Program-made: the position numbers and the translations under genes
Shown: in pieces, positions 1 through 14,444 of the stretch
Layout: each line of letters starts with the position of its first letter
How positions within the stretch are numbered: the first letter of the stretch is position 1
Source: a gamma proteobacterium HIMB55
GTDB lineage: Bacteria > Pseudomonadota > Gammaproteobacteria > Pseudomonadales > Halieaceae
Reading direction: 5' to 3'
DNA length: 64,000 nt
Assembly (NCBI GenBank): GCA_000227505.4
Contig: AGIF02000001.1
Location: 2,672,989 to 2,736,988 of the forward strand
Notes under the pieces: model-generated
Databases searched by the model: none
The model's input: only the letters and a program-made list of their open reading frames with translations
Told to the model about the DNA's origin: nothing

Positions 1-144
1 CAGCGGCGTTTGTAGTTTTATATCCTGAAGCGCTTCAGCCTCGGGTAGCTTGGGGCTGAGATAGAGATACAGCCCAGCCAGCCACCAAATTGCGGCGACA
101 GCGATTAGCGCGAGTGCGTGCAAACTTTTATTTACAACAGCCAA
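1..144 (-). CDS. mrcA: Penicillin-binding protein 1A, N-terminal 48 codons only (runs off the window)
   Basis: This is the start of a bifunctional peptidoglycan glycosyltransferase/transpeptidase that polymerises and cross-links the cell wall. Only the cytoplasmic tail, the membrane anchor (about residues 8-30, rich in Leu/Ala/Trp) and the first periplasmic residues are present. The stretch LPEAEALQDIKLQTPL is the family hallmark just after the anchor; E. coli PBP1A has LPDVATLKDVRLQIPM. The reading frame has a stop just upstream, and the first usable start is TTG at 144-142, with a GGAG ribosome site before it. It is transcribed away from aroK, as in other gammaproteobacteria. The rest of the gene lies left of base 1. 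Confidence 0.85.
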   Translation of the reverse strand, partial: MAVVNKSLHALALIAVAAIWWLAGLYLYLSPKLPEAEALQDIKLQTPL

Positions 145-370
145 ACAAGGATCTCCGGCTCAATAACACCCTATTTTGGCGTAAAAATTGGGGCGAAATT
201 CGAGTACTTCGTCACATTCTACCCTAGGAGATCTACTAGGTGTCGGGACTTTATTTAGAAGCACGGCTAACACCAATAAAAAGGTAGAAACCCTGATCTT
301 TATTACGCCACGTATTCTCTCGGAGGTGTTGCTCGATTAAGCTCTAGCCTGCTCATAAGTAGGTTCGAAC
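145..370. promoter_or_regulatory. Divergent intergenic region between mrcA and aroK
   Basis: These 226 bases must carry the promoters for mrcA (leftward) and the aroK-aroB operon (rightward). I see no gene in them. A short inverted repeat, CCTAG with CTAGG, lies near 222-240. In most relatives this junction holds the type IV pilus genes pilMNOPQ, which are absent here. No promoter box is clear enough to call. Confidence 0.4.
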
Positions 371-895
371 ATGCGTGTCTTTTTGGTCGGTCCGCCCGGC
401 TCAGGAAAATCTACCGTAGGCAAGCATTTGGCTACGCATCTAAATGCCCGCTTCTTTGATCTCGATGAGGTTATCAAGGAGCGCGCAGGCGCTGATATAC
501 CCTGGATTTTTGATGTCGAGGGCGAAAGTGGTTTTCGCGATCGCGAGGAAGCGGTTGTTGCCGACTTTGCGCATCATGATGATGTCGTAGTAGCAACGGG
601 TGGAGGAGTCGTACTGCGTGAAGCAAATCGTATGGCGATGAAGGCGAATTGTACGGTGGTCTATCTCTCTGCAACGCTCGATACTCTGGTTGCACGAACA
701 GCGGGTAAGGATAAACGACCGCTTTTGGCGAGGAAGGATCCGCGCCCCATCTTGACGGAGATGCTCAAGGTGCGCGGGCCTCTTTATAATGAGGTCGCTG
801 ATATTACGGTTTTGTCTACCGGAGGGTCTGCTAAAAAGCTAGCTTCAATGATCGCTGGTAAACTAACCGAACACTCAGCAGCCTCAAGGAACTGA
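371..895 (+). CDS. aroK: Shikimate kinase
   Basis: This cytoplasmic kinase phosphorylates the 3-hydroxyl of shikimate with ATP, the fifth step of the aromatic amino acid pathway. The 174 residues match the usual family length. The Walker A loop GPPGSGKST is at 7-15. The shikimate-binding Asp is in DLDE (30-33), the Arg in GFRDRE at 56, the glycine triplet at 77-79, the lid Arg in KRPLL at 116, and the last substrate Arg in KVRGPLYNE at 135. It is followed after 54 bases by aroB, the usual aroK-aroB pair. All key residues are present, in contrast to the second kinase at 23.6 kb. Confidence 0.96.
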   Translation: MRVFLVGPPGSGKSTVGKHLATHLNARFFDLDEVIKERAGADIPWIFDVEGESGFRDREEAVVADFAHHDDVVVATGGGVVLREANRMAMKANCTVVYLSATLDTLVARTAGKDKRPLLARKDPRPILTEMLKVRGPLYNEVADITVLSTGGSAKKLASMIAGKLTEHSAASRN

Positions 896-949
896 CAGCT
901 CGATTTTTACTCAATAAGAGTGGGATGCTGACCGAGAAAGCATGAGTGA

Positions 950-2086
950 TTGAGCGAAAAGAAATTAGCGTTAGACCCGCAAGAGACCAGTAAATTGAAC
1001 ACACCTGCCCCTGCCGTTAACGTCCCCCTCAATTCCGAGTCAATAGATCGGAGCTATCCGATTTTTATCGAGGGTGGCCTGTTGAGCGATAGTGGGTTGC
1101 TCGACCAATTGCTTCGCGATAGAAGCGTATGTTTGGTCACCAACAACACCGTATCTGAACTTTACCTAAGTCAAGTTCTCACTACTCTTGGTGCCGACAG
1201 GAAAGTAAGCATTGTTTCGCTTCCTGATGGCGAACAGTTCAAAACAATAGCCGCTTTTGACCAGGTACTTACCACCGCTTTGGAAGAAAAGCATGAAAGA
1301 AGCACTGTCTTCATTGCTTTGGGTGGTGGTGTGGTCGGTGACATTACGGGCTTTTCTGCCTCCGCTTTTTTGCGCGGCGCAGACTTTATCCAGATGCCAA
1401 CCACGTTGCTTGCTCAGGTGGATTCCTCGGTTGGCGGGAAGACAGGCATCAACCATTCAATGGGAAAAAACCTCATTGGTGCTTTTCACCAGCCAATGGC
1501 TGTTTTGTGCGACACGCAGACGTTAACGACGCTCCCTGATAGAGAGTTTTCGGCGGGTATCGCGGAGGTGATCAAATACGGTTTGATAGCGGATAAAGCG
1601 TTTTTTTATGACCTCATTGAAAATGCTTTGGCGCTCAAAAGTCGTGACCCTGATGTACTAGCGTCAGTCATTGCACGCTGCTGCGCCATCAAAGCCGATG
1701 TTGTCAGTCGCGATGAGCGCGAGGGTGGGGTCCGGGCAATTCTCAATCTTGGCCACACCTTTGGCCATGCCATCGAGAAGGAGCAGGGCTTTGGTGAATG
1801 GTTACATGGCGAGGCAGTCGCGGCAGGCATGGTTATGGCGACCCGCATTTCCGTATCTAGAGGGCGTGTTTCCAGCGACGTGCTGGATGATCTTTTAATG
1901 TTTCTAAAAATCTTCGATTTACCCTGTGCTCCGCCAAGCGGCATGACGGCAGAGGTATTTCTCAGTGCTATGCAGGGCGACAAAAAAGTTCAGGCCGGAC
2001 GTATCCGTTACATTCTTCTTTCGGAACTCGGCGAGGCGCTGATTGTTGACGACGTGAGTGAATCCGAAATTGCTGACTGTCTGTAA
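950..2086 (+). CDS. aroB: 3-dehydroquinate synthase
   Basis: This enzyme converts DAHP to 3-dehydroquinate using NAD and a divalent metal, the second step of the shikimate pathway. The NAD-binding GGGVVGD is at 125-131, and the QMPTTLLAQVDSSVGGKTG signature follows at 148-166. The three metal ligands are Glu206, His269 (in GHTFGH) and His286 (in LHGEA), with the same spacing as the E. coli enzyme. The start is uncertain. TTG at 950 opens the frame, but family similarity begins only near residue 23, so TTG at 995 is also possible; there is no ATG in the N-terminal region. An ATG at 942 reads only three codons before a stop overlapping this start. The damX gene usually found next is missing. 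Confidence 0.94.
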   Translation: MSEKKLALDPQETSKLNTPAPAVNVPLNSESIDRSYPIFIEGGLLSDSGLLDQLLRDRSVCLVTNNTVSELYLSQVLTTLGADRKVSIVSLPDGEQFKTIAAFDQVLTTALEEKHERSTVFIALGGGVVGDITGFSASAFLRGADFIQMPTTLLAQVDSSVGGKTGINHSMGKNLIGAFHQPMAVLCDTQTLTTLPDREFSAGIAEVIKYGLIADKAFFYDLIENALALKSRDPDVLASVIARCCAIKADVVSRDEREGGVRAILNLGHTFGHAIEKEQGFGEWLHGEAVAAGMVMATRISVSRGRVSSDVLDDLLMFLKIFDLPCAPPSGMTAEVFLSAMQGDKKVQAGRIRYILLSELGEALIVDDVSESEIADCL

Positions 2087-2132
2087 ACCTCTGATACACC
2101 TAGACATATAGCAGTGGTCCGCTGCCCCCAAA

Positions 2133-2161
2133 TTGTAGAAAGAGCGCGAAAAGTGTAAACT
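2133..2161 (+). promoter_or_regulatory. Candidate sigma-70 promoter for gltBD
   Basis: TTGTAG at 2133-2138 and TAAACT at 2156-2161 are separated by exactly 17 bases, 91 bases before the gltB start. They match the -35 and -10 consensus only moderately, so this is a suggestion. The 166-base gap between aroB and gltB makes a separate promoter likely. Confidence 0.3.
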
Positions 2162-2252
2162 ACGCGGCCTTTTTGGCTGTGGCCTGCGCATTTAAGACAT
2201 CGGTAATGCGTCAGTACTCAGTCCCGTTAAGATCAAGCGAGCAAGTTCTAGC

Positions 2253-8172
<5,920 letters not shown>

Positions 8173-8231
8173 ACATAAAAAGATCAGAGCGAGTTGCACA
8201 TAGAGGCGGCCGCTCGGGGGATCCTGCCGCC

Positions 8232-9296
8232 ATGGCAACACTGCAAAATGATAGATTTTTGCGGGCGCTTTTACGTGAGCCCGTAGACCGAACCCCGCTT
8301 TGGATGATGCGACAAGCGGGACGTTACCTACCAGAATACCGCGCCACACGAGCACAAGCTGGTAGCTTCATGGGGCTTTGTACCCAGCCTGAGCTGGCAT
8401 GCGAAGTCACCATGCAGCCGCTTCGACGCTACGATATGGACGCTGCTATTCTTTTTTCCGATATTTTGACCATTCCTGATGCGATGGGCTTGGGCCTTTA
8501 CTTCACTGAAGGCGAGGGACCTAGATTTGAGCGACCACTGTCTTCGGAGGCGGATATCGCTGCGCTTGAGCCGAACAAGGCAAGGGATGAGCTAGGTTAC
8601 GTAATGGATGCAGTTGCCCTCATACGTAAGGAATTAAATGGCAAGGTGCCGCTGATTGGTTTCTCTGGATCTCCTTGGACACTCGCCACCTACATGGTGG
8701 AGGGCGGATCGTCTAAAGATTTCGCAAAGACTAAATCGCTAGCCTTTAACAACCCTGCAGCGATGCATCAGTTGCTCGATAAGCTGGCTGATGCGGTAGC
8801 GGTGTACCTGAAAACTCAGGTAGAGCAGGGAGCACAAGCTTTGCAAATCTTTGATACCTGGGGTGGTTCCTTGAGTCACGAGGCCTATCAAGAGTTCTCG
8901 CTACGTTATATGCAAGCTGTGATTGAGCGACTGCCTCGTGAGGCTGACGGTCGGCGTGTACCGATCATTGTATTCACCAAGGGTGGTGGACAATGGTTAG
9001 AGCAAATTGCAGATTGTGGTGCAGATGCCGTGGGACTTGACTGGACGACCGACATCGGCAGTGCACGAGCGCGAGTGGGCGACAAAGTGGCGCTCCAAGG
9101 GAATATGGATCCGGCCATGCTTAATGCTAATCCTGAGCGAATCCGCGAAGAGGTTGCCAAAATACTCGCGGGTTATGGCAATGGCACGGGCCACGTGTTC
9201 AACCTTGGACACGGAATCACGCCCGGAATTGACCCTGAGTGCGTTGGTGCCATGGTTGATGCAGTGATCGAGCTCTCGCCCGCTTACCACTCGTAA
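8232..9296 (+). CDS. hemE: Uroporphyrinogen decarboxylase
   Basis: HemE removes four carboxyl groups from uroporphyrinogen III to give coproporphyrinogen III in heme synthesis. The N-terminal signature [14 protein letters not shown] and the central [13 protein letters not shown] are complete, and the catalytic Asp is in [14 protein letters not shown]. The length of 354 is typical. It follows gltD as in Pseudomonas-type genomes. Its last 13 bases overlap the end of the convergent cysE gene, leaving no room for a terminator between them. Confidence 0.97.
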   Translation: MATLQNDRFLRALLREPVDRTPLWMMRQAGRYLPEYRATRAQAGSFMGLCTQPELACEVTMQPLRRYDMDAAILFSDILTIPDAMGLGLYFTEGEGPRFERPLSSEADIAALEPNKARDELGYVMDAVALIRKELNGKVPLIGFSGSPWTLATYMVEGGSSKDFAKTKSLAFNNPAAMHQLLDKLADAVAVYLKTQVEQGAQALQIFDTWGGSLSHEAYQEFSLRYMQAVIERLPREADGRRVPIIVFTKGGGQWLEQIADCGADAVGLDWTTDIGSARARVGDKVALQGNMDPAMLNANPERIREEVAKILAGYGNGTGHVFNLGHGITPGIDPECVGAMVDAVIELSPAYHS

Positions 9297-10108
9297 TCGG
9301 TTAGCTCGTGATTCATGTTGAGCGCGGGGAGATCTGAATCTGGTCTCCCCACTACCTTGGCGGGCACACCTGCAACGGTTGTATGCGCAGGCACATCTTT
9401 GAGTACTACGCTGCCGGCTCCGACTTTAGCGCCGTCGCCAACGTGGATATTCCCTAAGATCTTTGCGCCTGCACTGATCAGCACACCGTCACCGATTTTT
9501 GGATGTCGGTCACCGTGCTCCTTACCGGTTCCGCCCAATGTGACACTCTGCAGTATGGAAACCTTGTTACCAACGACGGCGGTCTCGCCCACCACCAGAC
9601 CTGTGGCGTGATCGAGCATGATTCCGCTGCCGAATTGTGCAGCAGGGTGAATATCGACACCAAACTTCATCGACGCACGGCTTTGCATAAGCAGTGCCAA
9701 CGATTTGCGATTTTGATGCCACAACCAATTCGCAACTCGGTGTAGTTGGAGTGCATGGAAGCCTTTGAAAAACAAAAGCGGCAGGTGAAGGGACTCACAA
9801 GCTGAGTCTCGCTCAATGACCGCAAGAAGGTCAGCACGCATGGCGCCTCGAATATCGTCGTTGGTAGTAAATGCCTCGGAGATCACATTGCAGAGCACGC
9901 GCGCTGGAACAGTTGCACAATCGACTTGGTGACCTAGTTGAGAACTCAGCGCGCTTTCAAGACTCGAGTGACTCAAAACCGAAGCGTTTAAAAAATCTGC
10001 CATCATCGGCTCATTGCGCACGAGGTCTTTAACTTCACCGCATATTTGGAGCCAGACTGGATCCTGCGCGTGTTCTTCTTTTGTGTTGGGCAGTGCTTGA
10101 AGTGCCAT
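9284..10108 (-). CDS. cysE: Serine O-acetyltransferase
   Basis: CysE makes O-acetylserine from serine and acetyl-CoA, the first step of cysteine synthesis. The protein has the long N-terminal helical domain of the E. coli type (about residues 1-140), then the left-handed beta-helix with [19 protein letters not shown] and the second active-site His in [12 protein letters not shown] chose ATG at 10108 (274 residues). It has a GGAGAT ribosome site six bases upstream, whereas the longer frame opens with TTG at 10123. The 3' end overlaps hemE by 13 bases. Upstream lies the TrmB-like gene on the same strand, 33 bases away, so the two may be co-transcribed. Confidence 0.95.
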   Translation of the reverse strand: MALQALPNTKEEHAQDPVWLQICGEVKDLVRNEPMMADFLNASVLSHSSLESALSSQLGHQVDCATVPARVLCNVISEAFTTNDDIRGAMRADLLAVIERDSACESLHLPLLFFKGFHALQLHRVANWLWHQNRKSLALLMQSRASMKFGVDIHPAAQFGSGIMLDHATGLVVGETAVVGNKVSILQSVTLGGTGKEHGDRHPKIGDGVLISAGAKILGNIHVGDGAKVGAGSVVLKDVPAHTTVAGVPAKVVGRPDSDLPALNMNHELTDYEW

Positions 10109-10141
10109 TTTGATCTCCGTCAACTTGTGAGCAACAGTACC

Positions 10142-10825
10142 TTAGTCGTGCGGATGTTCTCCAGCAGCTTCGACCAAAATCGCCTCGCATTGCCACAGAT
10201 TCTCACTATTCGCGCTGTACTTTCGCTCAAAAAGGGTGAGCGGATCAGTCGGTTTAATCTCGGAGACTTCGCTCCGATAATCAAGGAGCGCCATACCTAC
10301 CGAAAACTCCCTCACGTAGGTCAACCAGTTGCTGCGAAGTGTCACCATGCCACCCAAGGCTCTGAGTAGCGGGAACGCTGGATGCCCGTGGATACGTCGT
10401 TTTAAATGCGACTTTTTGGGCCATGGATTGGGATAAAGCAAATAGTGTCGATGGCAGCGTATGCCCGCCTGCGCCAATACCGCCCATGTATGTTCGCAAC
10501 TCGCCCTGATCAAGTGGTAGTTGTCGGTGTTGCCCGGCACATGTCTTGAGAGCCTATCTTCTGACTTGTCGATACCTATCACCAGGGCCTCGGGATACAA
10601 GCCTGCGAGCTTTGCGGTACTCATTCCTGTCCCGCAAAATGAATCCAAGATGAGAGGGCCAGTGTGCGAGTTCACCAGAGAGATAATCTTTTCGGCGGCG
10701 ACACGCGTGTGTTCAGGTATGGGCTCTTGCCAAGTGCTCTGTAGGTGCTTCTTAACGGTTATCAAGAGGTCTTCATGGATATCACTCTGCTTGGAGTGAA
10801 CACTTGATATGGATTCATGCTTCAT
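10142..10825 (-). CDS. TrmB-family (tRNA guanine-N7) methyltransferase-like protein, divergent
   Basis: This is a class I SAM-dependent methyltransferase. The SAM-binding loop DSFCGTGMSTAKL is near residue 75, and the acidic strand-2 end is IGIDKSEDR. The segment PNPWPKKSHLKRRIHGHP corresponds to the TrmB signature (FPDPW..KRH.KRR), and LTLFERKY to its C-terminal TKFE element. Two acidic positions of canonical TrmB are Asn here: DPW has become NPW, and the later T-D-W became S-N-W. It is therefore a divergent relative whose substrate may not be tRNA G46. I used ATG at 10825; a GTG four codons upstream is possible. It lies upstream of cysE on the same strand. Confidence 0.75.
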   Translation of the reverse strand: MKHESISSVHSKQSDIHEDLLITVKKHLQSTWQEPIPEHTRVAAEKIISLVNSHTGPLILDSFCGTGMSTAKLAGLYPEALVIGIDKSEDRLSRHVPGNTDNYHLIRASCEHTWAVLAQAGIRCHRHYLLYPNPWPKKSHLKRRIHGHPAFPLLRALGGMVTLRSNWLTYVREFSVGMALLDYRSEVSEIKPTDPLTLFERKYSANSENLWQCEAILVEAAGEHPHD

Positions 10826-10920
10826 TTCTTGGGCCACCGCAGTCTATAACTGTCATACCAATTGATGTCACTCCACGGTGCTGACATGATGGCCGCTGAT
10901 TTTCAGGGGTAAGGGCCATC

Positions 10921-11649
10921 ATGAGGCGAGATTTGCGGCCGTTTTGGGTCAAGCGTCTATACCTTCGTATTCGAGCGTTGTGGATATGGTGGTTCTTAGC
11001 GCCTAGGTGTGAGGCCCTTGGTCCGCACGCTACCATCATGTCTCCTTGGTTCGTCATCATATCAGGCCCCAATATACGAATTGGACATTCGTTTACAGCG
11101 ATTGGCGAGATGCACCATCCAGTGCAGATTGGCGTGTGGGGTCGTAACTTCGGTGAAGGCCGTGTTGAGATTGGTGATGCTTGTTTGATGAGCCCCGGAG
11201 CAAGGATCTCTGCGAGCGACGAAATTGTGCTCGGCAACGGCTGCATGATGGCTCATGGTAGCTACATCACAGACTCCGACTGGCATGGGCTCTACGATCG
11301 AGTGAATCGCGATGAAACAGCTAAACCCGTCCGGCTCGGTAACAACGTCTGGCTTGGAGACCGCTCTACTGTTCTTAAGGGTGTTACGATCGGTGATAAC
11401 AGCATTGTTGCGGCCAGTTCGGTAGTCACCAAGGACGTGCCAGCGAATGTTATCGTCGCAGGCAACCCTGCGGTCATCGTGCGCGAACTCGACGAGTCGG
11501 CGGAGAGGTATACCCGTGAAGATATGTTTCGTGACCCTGCTGAAACCATGGCGTATTTCCGTTCGCTCGATGAAACTCTTCTGGCAGAGAACACAACTTG
11601 GCGATGGCTGCTGAGTGCTATTTTTCCGCGATTTCGTCGAGAGCAATAG
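10921..11649 (+). CDS. Hexapeptide-repeat acyltransferase (left-handed beta-helix)
   Basis: This is a cytoplasmic transferase of the LbH superfamily, which moves acetyl or other acyl groups to sugars or small molecules. After a basic, Trp-rich N-terminus (residues 1-28, possibly membrane-associated) come imperfect hexapeptide turns such as IRIGHS, VEIGDACLMSPG, IVLGNGCMMAHG, VRLGNNVWLGDRSTV and VTIGDNSIVAASSVV, ending in the VIVAGNPAVIVREL closing motif. The likely catalytic His is in the loop ITDSDWHGLYDR. The substrate cannot be told from the sequence. It stands alone, and its last 32 bases overlap the end of the opposing ComF-family gene. Confidence 0.85.
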   Translation: MRRDLRPFWVKRLYLRIRALWIWWFLAPRCEALGPHATIMSPWFVIISGPNIRIGHSFTAIGEMHHPVQIGVWGRNFGEGRVEIGDACLMSPGARISASDEIVLGNGCMMAHGSYITDSDWHGLYDRVNRDETAKPVRLGNNVWLGDRSTVLKGVTIGDNSIVAASSVVTKDVPANVIVAGNPAVIVRELDESAERYTREDMFRDPAETMAYFRSLDETLLAENTTWRWLLSAIFPRFRREQ

Positions 11650-12445
11650 ATGTGGTTTGCGCGACCGCGACCGTGAATCCATTAATTGACCTCGCGCCAG
11701 CGCTTCTCAATGCGCCTGCAGCCGCATTCAGAGTTGAACCACTGGTTACCACATCGTCGAGAAGAAGAATCTTTTTTCCGAACACACTTTCTGTCGCTTG
11801 GAAATGATCTGAGCTGATGTGCCGCTCATCGAGGCGTTTTAAGTGCTGGTAGGGCATCCTTTTCGAGGCTTTGAGCGTGGATAGCGGTCTGTCGACTACA
11901 CCTTTTTTGGCCAGTGCATTCGCGAGCAGCCAGACCGGATCGAAGCCTCGAGTGAGTCGCCGCTGCCAATGACTCGGTATCACTGTGACGAGATCGTGAT
12001 CAGGCATCGAGAACTTTCCCCTGGCAGCAAGCTCAGCAACAAGTTCAGCAATGTAGTTGGTGAGTTCTATCATCCCTTGATACTTCCAGCGGGTGATGAG
12101 GTCAGGCACAGCGCCTTGATAATTAAAGGCTGAGACCACCGTGTCGAGCGCGCCTAAGTCTTTGCTTTGGCGTTGTTGTTCGGTGTGTCTTGAGAGCGTT
12201 CTGTTGGCAAACCCCGATCGCTGAGACCGAGCAACACTGCTCCCGCTCAAACCGCCAGCGAAGCCCTCTCGCTCGGCAGATGCGATAGAGATCTTGCACG
12301 CGGAACATAGCCTGTCAGGCAGACGATGATGCTCGTCGCACAACGCACAGCGTGGTTGTAGGACAGTCGTTAATATCTTGGTGCCGTATGAGCGGACGAG
12401 ACTGGATTGCATGGCGAGGAAATCATTGAGAGCGTTCCAAGTCAC
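11618..12445 (-). CDS. ComF family protein (phosphoribosyltransferase fold)
   Basis: The protein has a four-cysteine zinc site near the N-terminus (CALC...CSAC) and a C-terminal type I phosphoribosyltransferase domain with the PRPP loop ILLLDDVVTSGSTL. This is the layout of ComF/GntX proteins, which are linked to DNA uptake or DNA use in competence; the exact reaction is unknown. The 275 residues are slightly long because of an insert after the zinc site (about residues 55-85, low complexity). The opening codon is GTG at 12445; ATG at 12412 is an alternative. bioB, often the divergent neighbour in relatives, is not here. Confidence 0.85.
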   Translation of the reverse strand: MTWNALNDFLAMQSSLVRSYGTKILTTVLQPRCALCDEHHRLPDRLCSACKISIASAEREGFAGGLSGSSVARSQRSGFANRTLSRHTEQQRQSKDLGALDTVVSAFNYQGAVPDLITRWKYQGMIELTNYIAELVAELAARGKFSMPDHDLVTVIPSHWQRRLTRGFDPVWLLANALAKKGVVDRPLSTLKASKRMPYQHLKRLDERHISSDHFQATESVFGKKILLLDDVVTSGSTLNAAAGALRSAGARSINGFTVAVAQTTSIALDEIAEK

Positions 12446-12650
12446 TGTCCTGTGTTCGTAATGCTGAGTAATGCCCAGAGGTGTCTAATGATGTTCGATG
12501 ACCTGTTAAACTTACACTCGTTTGTAACTGTGAGCTCCAACTGAGTTTTTCTATTTCTTAGGGGTATGGGTTTTTCAGTGCCAGAAATCCTGACGCTAGT
12601 AAAAGTGCCAATACCTGTAATAGTGATAGCGCCGTACCTTGGATAAAAAA

Positions 12651-12863
12651 ATGAGCGATGAAGTAGGGAAGGATTTGAACAAGAACGACCCAGTTTTGAC
12701 ACCTGAAGATCAGGCGAGGGTTGATCATTTTATTTCGACAGGTGTGAACTCTACTGACAAAAAGCCCTTTCGCCCTATTCTGCTAGTCGTACTTTTGGTC
12801 TCCGTAGTGACAGGCTTCTCTCTGTTGAGTCAGTTGCTCGCGCGGATGGCGGGCGTGTACTGA
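12651..12863 (+). CDS. DUF3094 family small membrane protein
   Basis: This 70-residue protein matches the DUF3094 family known from Pseudomonas and relatives. Its N-terminal motif is LTPEDQARVDHFISTGVNS, then KPFRP, then a single membrane helix (about residues 45-65). The function is unknown. The ATG at 12651 is preferred over a TTG four codons earlier. It is divergent from the ComF gene. The family name is from recall of the conserved EDQARVD and KPFRP segments. Confidence 0.8.
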   Translation: MSDEVGKDLNKNDPVLTPEDQARVDHFISTGVNSTDKKPFRPILLVVLLVSVVTGFSLLSQLLARMAGVY

Positions 12864-13002
12864 TCGCAAATTCCGGAAGTATATATGGCTGCCGGCTACA
12901 GCGGGTTAGCTGCGAGGCTCTTATTGTCGCGTTTTGCCGCAATGTGGCAGTGTGTTGCGAGCGTCTGTTTCGCTCACGTATGTGAAAACATTTTGAGTGT
13001 GC

Positions 13003-13521
13003 TCAGCCTCGCTTGAGGCGTCGCTCCTCAAAAATCAAAATCAACATCAGGCCCAGAAGCACAAGTAAATTCAGCGAGTAAGAACCAATAACCATCAGTC
13101 TGTCGTCAGGAAGTGTACGCCACTGCCGAATGATGCCGCTGAAGATGAAGTACGTTTGCACCCAGGCAATTACTGTAAACACGCGCTCGAGCTGCCAGTT
13201 GAAATTGATGGAAATCGTGCCGATTGTTACGAGAACAAATGCGATCAAGAAGCGTATTTGGTGTATTTGATAATCGGCAGCTTCACCGGTTACGGCTGCC
13301 GCCATGTATGGCTTAAGGAGACCTGAAAACCACCCCATCAGGTAAGTCAGGGTAAGGAACATCAAGAGTAACCAAGCGTTTCTGAAGAGCTTGGATTTTT
13401 GACTTACCGTTTGGCGCACACCTTGAAGGCCAAAAATCGGCATGTCCCGCAACAATGCGTCTAACTCTTCCTGAGACGGTGCAGGATTATTTTCGGAGTT
13501 ATTGCCATTTTTTCTTTGCAT
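13003..13521 (-). CDS. Four-helix membrane protein, unknown
   Basis: I do not recognise the family. The 172 residues start with a soluble segment rich in Asn, Ser and Glu, including a motif EELDALLRDMP (about residues 17-27). Four hydrophobic helices follow (near 48-66, 90-108, 112-130 and 143-163), with a basic C-terminus. The ATG start is seven bases after a GGAGG site and overlaps the stop of the upstream gene (TGATG), so the two membrane proteins are translationally coupled. They probably form one inner-membrane complex. Confidence 0.75.
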   Translation of the reverse strand: MQRKNGNNSENNPAPSQEELDALLRDMPIFGLQGVRQTVSQKSKLFRNAWLLLMFLTLTYLMGWFSGLLKPYMAAAVTGEAADYQIHQIRFLIAFVLVTIGTISINFNWQLERVFTVIAWVQTYFIFSGIIRQWRTLPDDRLMVIGSYSLNLLVLLGLMLILIFEERRLKRG

Positions 13522-13913
13522 CACGCGGCCTCCGATTCGAATTGCTTAAAACAAATATAGGTGAGGCCAACTAGAAAGAGAGGGCGCATTATTACTGCCG
13601 CTTGTCCCAGAGGGTGCTCGGCAACAAATAAGACCGAGTCCAAGACCATGTAATCCTCAATAAACATGACCCATGCTAGAGCGGACAGCACGGCCAACGT
13701 CATTGCAGTGGAGGCTTTGCTCGCCATAAGCCAGCTGTAAACGGCAAGTCCTGCAATAACGATCCAAATACGGATGGCTGTAAGGTCTTGAAGCAATGCG
13801 ACCGACGAGTTAGAGGATGGATCAACTTGGCCGGTTGCCGAAACGAGCGTGTACAAACCGATCAATAGGGCGGCGTACGAAAAACATACTATTTGAGCGA
13901 TTATGTAGACCAT
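13521..13913 (-). CDS. Four-helix membrane protein, unknown, coupled to the next gene
   Basis: About 130 residues with four predicted membrane helices and almost no soluble part; it ends in CFKQFESEAA. The middle loop contains the acidic pair FIEDYMV. The family is not recognised. I chose ATG at 13913; the frame can be extended five codons to a TTG. The stop codon overlaps the start of the downstream membrane gene, so they form a two-gene operon. Confidence 0.7.
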   Translation of the reverse strand: MVYIIAQIVCFSYAALLIGLYTLVSATGQVDPSSNSSVALLQDLTAIRIWIVIAGLAVYSWLMASKASTAMTLAVLSALAWVMFIEDYMVLDSVLFVAEHPLGQAAVIMRPLFLVGLTYICFKQFESEAA

Positions 13914-14016
13914 TTTTTGCGCCGCCAAACACGATGTTGAGCACTATTTCGATGCACTGTCTACTAAAAGCGATGGCCGAGTCAATGCCATTTTATACGC
14001 CAAAAAATTGACGCCA

Positions 14017-14181
14017 CTATTGGGTTTTTCGACTGGTCGGATGGCTCGCAGCAAGTCTCACATCGTCGCCTTCCTGCATGTCTTTTCGCCAAGGAGCACC
14101 GAGACATTTTTCCCTGTTCGGGCACTGTTCGGTGCAACCTCTGCAGGGGAGTGGACGGGGCTGGCTGTTTTGATTGCTCAT
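14017..14181 (-). CDS. Small cysteine-motif protein (candidate)
   Basis: A 54-residue reading frame with the cluster CRGCTEQCPNREKC, i.e. C-x2-C-x3-C-x5-C, followed by LGAPWRKD. Such spacing could bind zinc or an iron-sulfur cluster. The frame extends upstream to an ATG at 14265 (82 residues), but that extension looks like ordinary non-coding translation. No good ribosome site precedes either start. It lies in a 420-base stretch that otherwise holds no gene. I rate it as possible rather than established. Confidence 0.35.
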   Translation of the reverse strand: MSNQNSQPRPLPCRGCTEQCPNREKCLGAPWRKDMQEGDDVRLAASHPTSRKTQ

Positions 14182-14333
14182 GTGTACTTTGCTCAGCAGA
14201 TCTTTTGGGGCGGTAAGGATTTTTAGTATAGCTTGGCCAGCATTCATGGGCGCCGTGCGTTGCATTTTTGCCCCAATTCTTCATCCTGCAATCGCACCTG
14301 ACTTTCAAACAAGCAAGACGAGAGCTCCCAACT

Positions 14334-14444
14334 ATGTGGCGTAAATGGTGGCGTAAATGGTGGCGTAAATGGCTGGATCGTTATCTAAGGCTAGAACTGA
14401 TAGCGCTCATCATCATTTTTTTGATGGTCTTTGTTCTGCGTTAG
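14334..14444 (+). CDS. 36-residue membrane peptide with triple WRKW repeat (candidate)
   Basis: The frame reads M, then WRKW three times, then LDRYLRLE, then a hydrophobic helix (about residues 21-35, ending MVFVLR). The twelve-base unit TGGCGTAAATGG is repeated exactly three times and keeps the reading frame. The result is a cationic, Trp-rich head joined to one membrane span, the shape of a small inner-membrane protein, a type I toxin or a membrane-active peptide. The ribosome site is weak (GAGAG). Its end overlaps the convergent enoyl-CoA hydratase gene by four bases. It could be spurious, but the repeat plus the helix argue for a real product. Confidence 0.45.
   Translation: MWRKWWRKWWRKWLDRYLRLELIALIIIFLMVFVLR

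Noticed and set aside
350..371. GGTTCGAAC just before aroK, resembling a tRNA T-loop
   Set aside because: No acceptor, D or anticodon stems can be built around it, so it is a chance match.
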